Position numbers and translations under genes: made by a program
Shown here: piece by piece, positions 55,006-64,000 of the stretch
Layout: each line of letters opens with the position of its first letter
How positions within the stretch are numbered: position 1 is the first letter of the stretch
The notes under the pieces: model-generated
The model's database searches: none
What the model was told of the DNA's origin: nothing
The model's input: only the letters and a program-made list of their open reading frames with translations
DNA from: Aegilops tauschii subsp. strangulata
Lineage: Eukaryota; Streptophyta; Magnoliopsida; Poales; Poaceae
Assembly: GCF_002575655.3 (NCBI RefSeq)
Contig: NC_053037.3
Coordinates: 443,393,793-443,457,792 of the forward strand
Direction of reading: 5' to 3'
DNA: 64,000 nt

Positions 55006-56402
55006 GTTGTCAATCCCTACACGGTCACTTACGAGAGTGAGATCTGATAGATATGATAGGATAATATTGTTGGTATTTTTGTGATAACGATGCAAAGTAA
55101 AAAGTAACGGAAATAACTAAGTGTTGGAAGATTAATATGATGAAGATAGACCCAGGGGCCATAGGTTTCACTAGTGGCTTCTCTCGAGAGCATAAGTATT
55201 CTACGGTGGGTGAACAAATTACCGTTGAGCAATTGACAGAATTGAGCATAGTTATGAGAATATCTAGGTATGATCATGTATATAGGCATCACGTCCGAGA
55301 CAAGTAGACCGACTCCTGCCTGCATCTACTACTATTACTCCACACATCGACCGCTATCCAGCATGCATCTAGAGTATTAAGTTCATAAGAACAGAGTAAC
55401 GCCTTAAGCAAGATGACATGATGTAGAGGGATAAATTCGTGCAATATGATAAAAACCCCATCTTGTTATCCTTGATGGCAACAATACTATACGTGCCTTG
55501 CTGCCCCTACTGTCGCTGGGAAAGGACACCGCAAGATTGAACCCAAAGCTAAGCACTTCTCCCATTGCAAGAAAGATCAATCTAGTAGGCCAAACCAAAC
55601 TGATAATTCGAAGAGACTTGCAAAGATAACCAATCATACATAAAAGAATTCAGAGAAGATTCAAATATTGTTCATAGATAAACTTTATCATAAACCCACA
55701 ATTCATCGGTCTCAACAAACACACCGCAAAAGAAGATTACATCGAATAGATCTCCACGAGAGAGGGGGAGAACATTGTATTGAGATCCAAAAAGAGAGAG
55801 GAAGCCATCTAGCTACTAACTATGGACCCGAAGGTCTGAGGTAAACTACTCACACTTCATCGGAGAGGCTATGGTGTTGATGTAGAAGCCCTCCGTGATG
55901 GATGCCCCCTCCGGCGGAGCTCCGGAACAGGCCCCAAGATGGGATCTCGTGTGTACAGAAGGTTGCGGCGGTGGAATTAGGTTTTTGGCTCCGTATCTGA
56001 TCGTTCGGGGGTACGTAGGTATATGTAGGAGGAAGAAGTACGTCGATGGAGCAACAGGGGGCCCACGAGGGTGGAGGGTGCGCCCTTGGGGGGGGGGGGT
56101 AGGCGCGCCCCTACCTCGTGGCTTCCCTGTTGGTTGCTTGACGTAGGGTCCAAGTCTCCTGGATCTTGTTCGTTCCAAAAATCACGTTCCCGAAGGTTTC
56201 ATTCCGTTTGGACTCCATTTGATATTCTTTTTCTGCGAAACTCTGAAATAGGCAAAAAACAACAATTCTGGGCTGGGCCTCCGGTTAGTAGGTTAGTTCC
56301 AAAAATAATATAAAAGTGGAAAATAAAGCCCAATATTGTCCAAAACAGTAGATAATATAGCATGGAGCAATCAAAAATTATAGATACGTTGGAGACGTAT
56401 CA
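55006..56402 (-). repeat. 5' LTR of minus-strand LTR element, main piece
   Basis: Continues 9499-9676 after the CACTA and its GGG duplication. Its 55035-56402 part is almost identical to 4281-5642, the other LTR. Ends CGTATCA (TGATACG on the minus strand). The intact LTR would be about 1.58 kb. Confidence 0.88.
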
Positions 56403-56685
56403 ACTGTGCAACAAAAGGTCGCAATAGCAACAAGGTGAAGTAGATAACCCTGTTTACATAGAGGTGCAAAGGAAACAACTACTGGTCAACAATGGTGGAT
56501 GACACAGAAGCCCACAAAAAGAAGCATCTAACTTATCTAAATGGGAAAGAAAGCAAGACAATATCATTTCTCAAAAAGTGGCATTGATTCATATTAACAG
56601 AGAGATTATATTAACAATAAAATTCGTTAAACATGTAATTTTGTTTTAGCTGTGGCATTGCCTCAATTTTCCAGCTGCATTATTA

Positions 56686-57010
56686 GAGGGTGTTTGTTTA
56701 TAGGGAATTTTCGGTGTAGGGACTAAAAAAAGTCCCTTTTAGTCCCATCTAAACCAAACATGAGGGACTTTTCGGGACTAAAAATGGGCATTTGGGACTA
56801 AAGAAAGAAGACCCTGAGGGAGAGTCTTTTTTGGGACTTTTTCGAACAGTTGCCCCTGCCCCGCATCGCACCTTATCTCTATTAGTTCATTACTAGGGGT
56901 AACATGGTGTTTTATCATGTCATTTAGTAACCTGTAGTCCATGTTTAGTCCGTGGAACCAAACAGGTAGGGACTAAAAAAAGTCCTAGGACTTTTTAACC
57001 AAATAGGGCC
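56686..57010. mobile_element. Tourist-like (PIF/Harbinger) MITE, 325 bp
   Basis: Flanked by TTA (56683-56685, 57011-57013). Ends GAGGGTGTTTGTTTA and, in reverse complement, GGCCCTATTTGGTTA. Internally carries repeated GGGACTAAAAA and AGTCCC motifs that pair with each other. Confidence 0.75.
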
Positions 57011-57797
57011 TTAGATTAACAACAGCTAAAGAGTTGTACGGGTCAGTGGACGCACCAGCACCATGTGCATCTACCGATGTATAAAGGGGTGATGCTCAGT
57101 CTATTGCAACAAAGAACAAACAACCAAGGAGCATATTTGTGTTGGTCCCAGTTTTGTTATCTTTAGGCACCTTTCCCGTGAGGGCAGCAAATCTAGTCCT
57201 ACTCAAACTCTACAGCCTTGTCCCCCAAAACAGAAAGACCAGTTCGTTACAGATGTGCGTACTGCATTTGTCATTGTTTTCCCTTTTCGACCAACGTAAG
57301 TGCTGGATAGCTAGTCTGTACTACTTTCCCCCTTCCTTTCCTCTTTGAACCACGTCCTAGATTCATGCTATACAACTTTCCCCACTACTTTCCTATTTGA
57401 TCCAACACCTAGATTTGAGTGCAGAAGCGGAAAAGCCCACATGCAGCTAGAGCAATGCATGTGGAATAAGTAAATTATACCTTAAGGTTCTCGGGGTGTG
57501 GCTCAGTGGGCGGCCGGAGGCCGATCTGCCCACACTATGTACGACATTAAGGAAGAAGGGTCCAGAGGCCCTCCCGCGCCACCGCTGGGTGAAACAGAAC
57601 AACTACGCCTGTAGTGGATTCCCTCCCTAGCCGACAGCGAGAGCGTTAAGCCTCCTTCCTTTCCCGGCGGACAGATCCTACCGGCTCTTTGACCAGCAGT
57701 GAGGGGAGAGAGAGAGGCCAACGAAGTCTTGTTTAGATCCGGAGAGGGTGAGAGAGTGTGAAGAGAGCAACTACAAGCGCCGAGGCTCCAGCATGTG

Positions 57798-57869
57798 TAT
57801 ATATAGTGGAGAGAGAGTGTGAAGAGAGCAAACCCTAGAAAACAAGCGCCAAGGCTGGAGCGTATATAG
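57798..57869 (-). promoter_or_regulatory. Duplicated TATA region of module M copy B
   Basis: CTATATATA on the minus strand at 57798-57806, and a second CTATATACG at about 57862-57869. The two lie in a 62-65 bp direct duplication that includes 'gagagtgtgaagagagcaa' and 'caagcgcc(g/a)aggct'. The inner box is 318 bp from the conserved donor, as in copy C. Confidence 0.55.
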
Positions 57870-58450
57870 ATGGAGTGGGTTTCTTTTTCTCTCCATAAAA
57901 ATCATTTTAAATTGTGCACAAAATGGAACTCTTTATTTAACGTAGTGAAAAAAAATACTAGGGGCAATGCTAATACGTGAAGAAAATTTAACGCTCGAAG
58001 GAGTCAACTCGCAATTAACGCTGCACACCTCCCGGTCGCGCTTACTAACGTTCACCTATTGTACACGACCCTCCAAAGTGAACAACAACTGAACCACACA
58101 CGGTCAAAATATCGGAAAGGTGGGCTGCACCATCCTCCAATTTTAAATATTTTGGGCACTTGTATTCAGCCTAAGTCAGTGTGCCACCGTATGTACAAAG
58201 GGTTACAGCGGGTGCAAAGAAACTAGGGCGTATTGAGAGTAATTGCAATGTCGTTTATTTGTAGGGCCACCTGCAAATCGTGAAACTCTATTCTCCTCTT
58301 ATTTAGTGGATGAGGCAAATCTTTTGCCTCTGTTTCGGAAAAAATAATGAGAAATTCAATTTTAATTATTTAGTTTGTACACTTTGCTCTCTCCCAATAA
58401 TTTTGGGCACTTGTGTTCGACCTAAGTCTGTGTGCCACCGTATCTCGTAC

Positions 58451-58857
58451 TACTCCCTCCGTCTAGGTGTAAGTCACGTTAGAAGGTGCAGCGGGACCAA
58501 GGTGCAACCAGATTGGAGGAGAAGGAGAAACTTGACCGGTCCTTCCTCCAATCGAAGCCCTAATTTCTGTCTCTAAATGTAACAATTAATCACAACAATT
58601 AAGAGATGCTGTTTTAGCTACAATGCAGGGCCACGTATTAACTTGCATGCAAGTCGACTTTGATTCCTTGACTGGTCAACGCGTAGTTGTGCTCCATGCA
58701 TTGGGTTTCCGGGGGAGATAAGAAGAAAGAATAAGTAACAACGCTCGCTAGCAACGAGGCTAGGAGGGGATTGAGATGCGAAGTTAATGGACGACCCTAA
58801 ACATTTTGGGAATATCTGATTTTCGTAAGATGACTTAACACCTAGACGGAGGGAGTA
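58451..58857. mobile_element. Stowaway-type element of 407 bp
   Basis: TACTCCCTCCGTCTAGGTGTAAGTCA at the left and its inverse ending CTAGACGGAGGGAGTA at the right. TA duplication at both ends. The inner sequence has no transposase frame, so it is a large non-autonomous member. Confidence 0.85.
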
Positions 58858-59230
58858 CTACTGCTCAGTCCAGGTTTCATGGAATATTCGTCACCTCTTC
58901 TCTTCTTGTACATACTCCATTTATCTCACTTCCTGTGGCTTGCCACTCGCACGATATTCCTATTCTATGAACCAGTTTGCGTGTGTGTGTGTTTTAACAA
59001 CGTGTGTGTGTTAGAGAGAGCGACACATCGACCTACTCCTACAGAGAGATGGTGTGTAGTGTACGATTTAGCCACGAGTGTCGGTGCATCCTCTTGTTTC
59101 CGGGCGTCCGGCCGGGACAGCTGCTACACCCGCTCCTGACTAGCCTGGCCCACCCAAAGCCCCTCCATCGTCGGCGCGCGCTTCCCGCCCGAAACGGTCA
59201 GCGCCGCTCCAGAGAATCGGTGCCACATTC
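58858..59230. other. Intergenic stretch with shared leader fragment
   Basis: A (GT)n run at about 58979-58992. 'ttcccgcccgaaacggtcagc' near 59180 matches the region near 1580 upstream of the ORF pair in the first kilobases. No intact gene. Confidence 0.5.
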
Positions 59231-59560
59231 ATGCCTGGGCAGAGCGGACGCGACCTCTCACTGGCGCCTGCGTTGAAGGGAGAAGCGGATTCAAGAGTGA
59301 TGGTTGCTTCGTCCGTCCAACTTACAGTCGGGTCTATGTGATTTGACGGCTCATTAGTCATTATTACCTAGGTGGTACGACTGCTGGATGTCCCACGTTT
59401 CGGCGAAAGGAGGTACTAGATTACAATTTTCTCCATTCTTACAGCTGAGGAGTGCGAAAGCAGTGAAAACATGCCAGCTCATTGATTACATGGCCCACCT
59501 CACACTATCATCATATTTTCTGGACACCGTGCGACACCTAACTCTTTACATAGTAGTATA
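59231..59560. repeat. Dispersed repeat D, copy 3 (partial)
   Basis: 'tgatggttgcttcgtccgtccaacttacag', 'gctggatgtcccacgt', 'gaggagtgcgaaa' and 'cacctcacactatcatcatattttctgg' follow the order of the copies at 34285 and 44195. 59220-59280 is an inverse match to about 46170-46215. Confidence 0.65.
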
Positions 59561-59732
59561 GTACGTATGTAATTTCTCAGTGAGATAAATTTGTACAATG
59601 CTATGAAGCTTCCAGCTTCTGTTTCATGTATCTTGCTTCCAAGGTTGCCCCGTTGCAACATTTCATCAAATACAAAGGAGACTAACATGCATGCTATTGC
59701 ATCTCAATGATTGACAGATCATAGCCAATATG

Positions 59733-59831
59733 TACTCCCTCCGTTCCAAAATAACTGTCTCAACTTTGTGCAAACTTTATTACAAAGTTGTACTACTACT
59801 AAAGTTGACACTTATTTTGGAACAAAGACAA
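59733..59831. mobile_element. Short Stowaway MITE, right end decayed
   Basis: TACTCCCTCCGTTCCAAAATAACTGTC at the left and, inverted, GACACTTATTTTGGAACAAAG at the right. The right terminus is mutated. Module M copy A at about 26785 shows the uninterrupted sequence. Confidence 0.75.
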
Positions 59832-60501
59832 CTAAAGAAAAACATGATCCATGCAGTCCCTAGCCCTTGAACCCTAAACCCTAACAAGGCTTTAATTTGC
59901 TGGCGACGTTGAACCTTTCGAAGAAATGAAGTTTGCAACCCTTTGACCATCAGATCATTTTGTGCAGTTTCACTAAAATTGAGATGAGCATCCCTGTGGC
60001 AAAGAAATTAAAGAAGCGTGATTAGAATAAGATTACTGGGACTAGTTGATGATACATAAACTCATCACAAATACAGTAGAAGCCAGTAAAGGTACGTGCG
60101 GGGCAAAGAAGTAGAGAAATATCCACATGGAGCGACGTGGGAAGCTAGGGCAGTGGTGCAAGACGACTATAAAGGAAGTTGTACCTGAGGGATGTCGGGA
60201 CATGGCTCAACCTAGAGGAGGGCGGCGGGAGGCGGCAACTGCCCACGTCGCGCAGTGAGCAAGGGGTGAAGGCAACCACACCGGCTTTGTGAGAGAGAAC
60301 GGCGGGGACCCCTGATCGGGACGTGCCGATAGTGGGTTTTCGCCGTCGGTGACGGCGACCACATCTACACAAAGCATCCACCCCTTCCCCCGGCGGGCAT
60401 GATCCACCCGGATGCTAGAGATGTGGCCATAGTCGTTTTGTGCGAGAGAGTGTGAAGAGAGCAACCCTAGCAAGCAACCATGTAGGATAGTCCTGGCTAT
60501 G

Positions 60502-60507
60502 TATATA
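60502..60507 (-). promoter_or_regulatory. TATA box of module M copy C
   Basis: CACTATATAC on the minus strand. It lies 318 bp before the conserved splice donor at 60183-60184. Confidence 0.5.
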
Positions 60508-60800
60508 GTGGAGCGGCTTCTTTTTCTCTCCATTTGAACCTATTTATATTGCGTACATGCCACTGAAGAAAACACTTTATTTATAAATGATGCGACACCG
60601 TTCATGCATGGTTCCCGATCCTCCATTATTTATAAGTGAGTAACTAGTACCAGACACGTCAAATTATCACGTGGGCTGCATCATCATACAGAAATGAGGT
60701 CCACCGTGTCACGTGTGTGGTTGGGGAAGACGCAAAAGACGCAAAGGGTGCTACTAGTACTACGTGCGTGGGTGCGTGCACCTCTTCTCTTCGAGCATGG

Positions 60801-61730
60801 TTATTAAAAGTATAGCCCACTACTCTACCACGCGGTTATTATATGGGCAAAGAGTATAGGCAGTAATAATGACTAATAAGCCGTCAAATCACGAGGCCCA
60901 CCTTTCTCTATGTTTGACCGAGGAAGCATCCATCATTTCACTCCTCGTTGAATATCCATCCGCTACTACCTCCACAAATAAATAAAAATCCACTTCTACC
61001 TCCGCAACACGGTTAATAATATAGCCATGTCAATTACGACGTATAAATATCATTCACTGATACAATAGGGCTGGATCTAAGGCTGGTGATTTTTTTACTT
61101 TGTCTCTTTCTGTTTTTGTCTCATTTACTCATTTTACATAGAGCACGTGTAGAGGATGGCTATTCCTTTCGATGGGACTTCTTGATGGGGTTTAAGACTA
61201 AGCAGCTCCGAATTTTTCCCGCTGCCCACCACTCTGAATCGTGCCATCCATGATAGTAATCCCATTGCAACAATGAGATGCACTAGGTCTAGGACGTCCT
61301 CTAAGAAGAGACTGTCACGCAAAACATACATCTAGTTGCCTTCTTCCTCATACAGTACGTACCACTGGTACCTACTACTAGTACTACTACTACTCGTTCT
61401 CCTATAAACCTTGCGCTTGGCATCTAAAAAATATTAACCTTGCGCTTGGCTCTTCGCCTCTTCGGGAAGTCGAGCAATAGTGGTACTACAGTATATATCG
61501 TTTTGGCTATCCGAGACCGAATGAATTGCTGCACGTCCACCACGTGGGCGAGGGTCGAGGGGCGAGGGGTGAAGGAGAGTGCGTACTAGTACGTCCGTTT
61601 CAATATGGATTACATACGGAGCAAAATGAGTGAATCTACACTCTAAAATACGTTTGTATACACCAGTGTTTGGAGTATGTACTAGTAGTTCATATTGAAA
61701 TTTACTAAAAGACATATATTTCAAACAATA
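60801..61730. other. Intergenic with inverse repeat D fragment and Stowaway remnant
   Basis: About 60868-60925 ('taatgactaataagccgtcaaatcacgaggccc') is inverse to 44292-44320 and 59333-59365. At about 61595-61725 lies a Stowaway remnant (ACATACGGAGCAAAATGAGTGAATCTACACTC) like the MITE at 51447. No gene. Confidence 0.55.
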
Positions 61731-63295
61731 TGATAGTCTCCAACGTATCTATAATTTTTTATTGTTCCATGCTGTTATATTATCATTCTTGGATGTTTTA
61801 CAATCATTTTATATCATTTTTTAGTACTAACCTATTGACATAGTGCCAAGTGCCAGTTGTTGCTTTTTCCATGTTTTTTACATCGCAGGAAATCAATACC
61901 AAACGGAGTCCAACCGCACCGAAACTTTTTTTGGACCAGAAGACATCCAGTGGGCCGAAGAAGCACCTGGGGGGGGGGTGCTCCGAGGGGAGCATAACCC
62001 ACTAGGGCGCGCCTGGAGGCCCAGGCGTGCCCTGGTGGGTTGTGCCCACCTCAGTTGCCTCCTGAACCGCCTCTTTACTCTATAAATACCCCAATATTCC
62101 AGAAACCCTAGGGGAGTCGCCGAAAATCAATTCCAGCCATCGCAACTTCGAGAACCACCAGATCTGATCTAGACACCATCACGGAGGGGTTCATCATGTC
62201 CATTGGTGCCTCTCCGATGATGCGTGAGTTGTTCTTTGTAGACCTATGGGTCCGTAGTTAGTAGCTAGATGGCTTCCTCTCTCTCTTTTGATTCTCAGTA
62301 CAATGGTCTCTTGGAGATCCATATGATGTAACTCTTTTTGCAGTGTGTTTGTTGGGATCCGATGAACTTTGAGTTTGTGATTAGATCTATCTTTTTATCC
62401 ATGAAAGTTATTTGAGTCTTCTTTGATCTCTTATATGCATGATTGCTTATAGCCTAATATTTCTTCTTCCATATTTGGGTTTTGTATGGCCAACTTGATC
62501 TATTTATCTTGCAATGGGAAGAGGTGCTTTTTGATGGGTTCGATCTTACGGTGCTTGATCCCAGTGACAGAAGGGGAACCGACACGTATGTATCATTGCT
62601 ATTAAGGATAACAAGATGGGGTCTATTTCTACATAAATAGATCTTGTCTACATCATGTCATCGTTCTTATTGCATTACTCCGTTTTCCATGAACTTAATA
62701 CACTAGATGCATGCTGGATAGCGGTCGATGTGTGGAGTAATAGTAGTAGATGCAGGCAGGAGTCGGTCTACTAATCTTGGACGTGATGCCTATATAATGA
62801 TCATTGCCTGGATATCGTCATGATTATTTGAAGTTTTATCAATTGCCCAACAGTAATTCGTTTACCCACCGTTTGCTATTTTTCTTGAGAGAAGCCACTA
62901 GTGAAATCTACGGCCCCCGGGTCTCTTCTTTATTATATTTGCCTTTGCGATCTATTTTATTTGCTTTTATTTTCAGATCTATTAAACCAAAAATACATAA
63001 ATACCTTGCTGCAATTTATTTTATCTCGCGTTCCTGCGAGATCTATCTACCAAATTATTACAAGTTTCTCACGTCCGTTTGCCAATTTCTGGCGCCGTTG
63101 CCCGAAAGGGATTGACAACCCCTTTAACACGTTGGGTTGCGACTATTTGTTATTTGTGTGCAGGTGCCGTTCACGTAGTGTTGCGTGATTCTCCTACTGG
63201 TTCGATAAACTTGGTCTCATCACTGAGGGAAATACCTACCATCGCTGTGCTGCATCATCCCTTCCTCTTTGGGGAAATACCGACGTAGTCTAGCA
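61731..63295 (+). mobile_element. Solo LTR, related to the minus-strand LTR element
   Basis: Starts TGATAGTCTCCAACGTATC and ends GACGTAGTCTAGCA, 1565 bp. There is no internal region on either side. TATA box CTCTATAAATACC at about 62080. It contains an internal TGGCGCCGTTGCCC stretch followed by AAGGGATTGACAACCCC, the same LTR block into which the CACTA inserted at 9676/55006. A different subfamily from the LTRs at 4281 and 55006. The flanks (CAATA / GACAT) do not show a clear TSD. Confidence 0.8.
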
Positions 63296-64000
63296 GACAT
63301 CACTCTCTAACCAAGGTAGGGACAATGAGTAACAGCGGGAGTAGTAAAATTGTCTCCTCGTCCTGCGAGCCACTGCACGCGTGGGCGAGGGAGTGGGCGT
63401 AGGCGTAGTAAGCAAGCTTATCCTCGTCCTGCGACTCTGCGGGCCATCGCGCCCATGGGCGGGGGAGACGACGTACTAAGCAAGCTTCTCCTTGTTCTGC
63501 AAGTTGACGGGACACATCAAAAGTAATACATACAGAGCATCTCTAGTGTATAGAGCCTTGCCTCTAAGGTAGGCTCCACATGGTTTGCCTCTTTTTTAAC
63601 ATAACGCATCAAGTCGCAATTTGTTTGTTCACCCGTGATACACGATCCTCCATCAAGTGGACAACTAGTACATGTGTCAAGTTACCACGTGGGCTTCCTT
63701 TTCATACAGAAATGAGCTCCACCGTGTACCCACGCAGGTGTGGTTGGGAAAGAGACGGGAGTACGTGCGCCGTGCGTGCACCTCTTCTCTTCGTGCACGT
63801 CCCCCACCTACGTGGGTGTGTGTGAGAGAGTTGCAAACCTAGAAAGATGGCGTGTGCGTTCGTGAGTGTTTTTTGTTGGCGCGGGGTGTGATTTCGTGAA
63901 TGTATTTGTGGGAATATGCGTCGATGATATCTCAAACAAAATTTTGACACATGCAATGTGTGTGAAATAGAGGCCTATCTATATCATATATAGAGGGGGC
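63296..64000. other. Upstream block of a fourth module M copy, otherwise no gene
   Basis: About 63640-63800 matches 60620-60790: 'cgatcctccat', 'ttaccacgtgggct', 'catacagaaatga', 'ccaccgtgt' and 'gcgtgcacctcttctcttcg'. Its TATA and first exon would lie at lower coordinates, where the solo LTR and unrelated sequence sit. At about 63338-63500 'ctcctcgtcctgcga' recurs in diverged form. Confidence 0.5.

Larger units (their letters stand above)
56403..58130 (-). other. Module M copy B, promoter side
   Basis: Minus-strand order: upstream block (58130-57960), two TATA boxes, a first exon ending at an AAG|GTATAA donor (57479-57480), then sequence matching 29840-30160 of copy A ('ttggtcccagttttgtt', 'agcaaatctagtcct', 'ttcccttttcgacca'). 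Then the MITE at 56686 and an exon-like block at 56404-56450 that matches 29150-29210. It continues at 4280-3508 once the LTR element is removed. The open frame in the first exon is not the one seen in copies A and C. Confidence 0.5.
59561..60800 (-). other. Module M copy C
   Basis: Minus-strand order: upstream block with a CACGTGGGC G-box (about 60668), TATA (60502-60507), a first exon to the CAG|GTACAA donor (60183-60184), and an exon-like block 59955-59993 preceded by TTTGCCACAG|GG. Beyond this lies a segment matching 26740-26800 of copy A, here split by a Stowaway MITE. Much of the duplicated-exon array of copy A is absent. No frame is conserved with A or B. Confidence 0.5.

Noticed and set aside
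63060..63090. TGGCGCCGTTGCCC as the primer-binding site of another full element
   Set aside because: It lies within the solo LTR, about 220 bp before the LTR end, and no internal region follows. LTRs of this group can contain such an internal stretch.

Overview
This is plant nuclear DNA from a transposon-rich intergenic region, most likely of a Triticeae genome (wheat/Aegilops/barley group). The basis is long-LTR Gypsy and Copia-type elements whose ends resemble wheat families, a giant CACTA transposon, Stowaway MITEs with CTCCCTCCGT ends, and Tourist/Harbinger-like MITEs. I see no conserved cellular housekeeping gene and no tRNA or rRNA gene.

The window is a set of nested insertions that can be peeled apart from target-site duplications (TSDs). 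(1) The oldest layer is 1-4280 and 56403-64000. It carries dispersed modules that I call R1, M and D, a divergent pair of small ORFs near 1.0-2.7 kb, several MITEs and a plus-strand LTR with no internal region (61731-63295). (2) A minus-strand LTR element without pol split that layer: 3' LTR 4281-5642, internal region 5643-9498, 5' LTR 9499-9676 plus 55006-56402. (3) A CACTA transposon of about 45.3 kb (9677-55002, TSD GGG) sits inside the 5' LTR of layer 2. (4) Inside the CACTA are a complete Tekay-like Gypsy chromovirus (11442-22370, TSD GCGTA) and a Mutator-like element (36097-43503, TIRs of about 243 bp, TSD CACTATACGG). (5) A chimeric LTR element (39590-42321) is inserted in the Mutator transposase gene and has replaced its SWIM exon.

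Coding content is mostly transposon genes. The Gypsy element has an accessory ORF, a gag broken by two in-frame stops and an intact 1305-codon gag/pol frame with protease, RT, RNase H, integrase and chromodomain. The Mutator element has a broken mudrA-like transposase and, convergent to it, a small two-exon GRF-type zinc-finger gene. Within the CACTA there are also a four-exon gene-like structure at its right end, a decayed gene with a 54-bp coding minisatellite and a short basic coiled-coil ORF.

The most unusual signal is module M. It is a minus-strand transcription-unit-like repeat present in three copies, with a TATA box, a first-exon donor site at nearly constant spacing, and a downstream array of duplicated exon-like blocks containing a GGAACTGCACAAA core. 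Its first-exon ORFs are not conserved, so it looks like a spliced noncoding or decayed gene family. R1, M and D all occur both inside and outside the CACTA in partly the same order, which suggests that the outer layer is itself an older copy of the same giant element.
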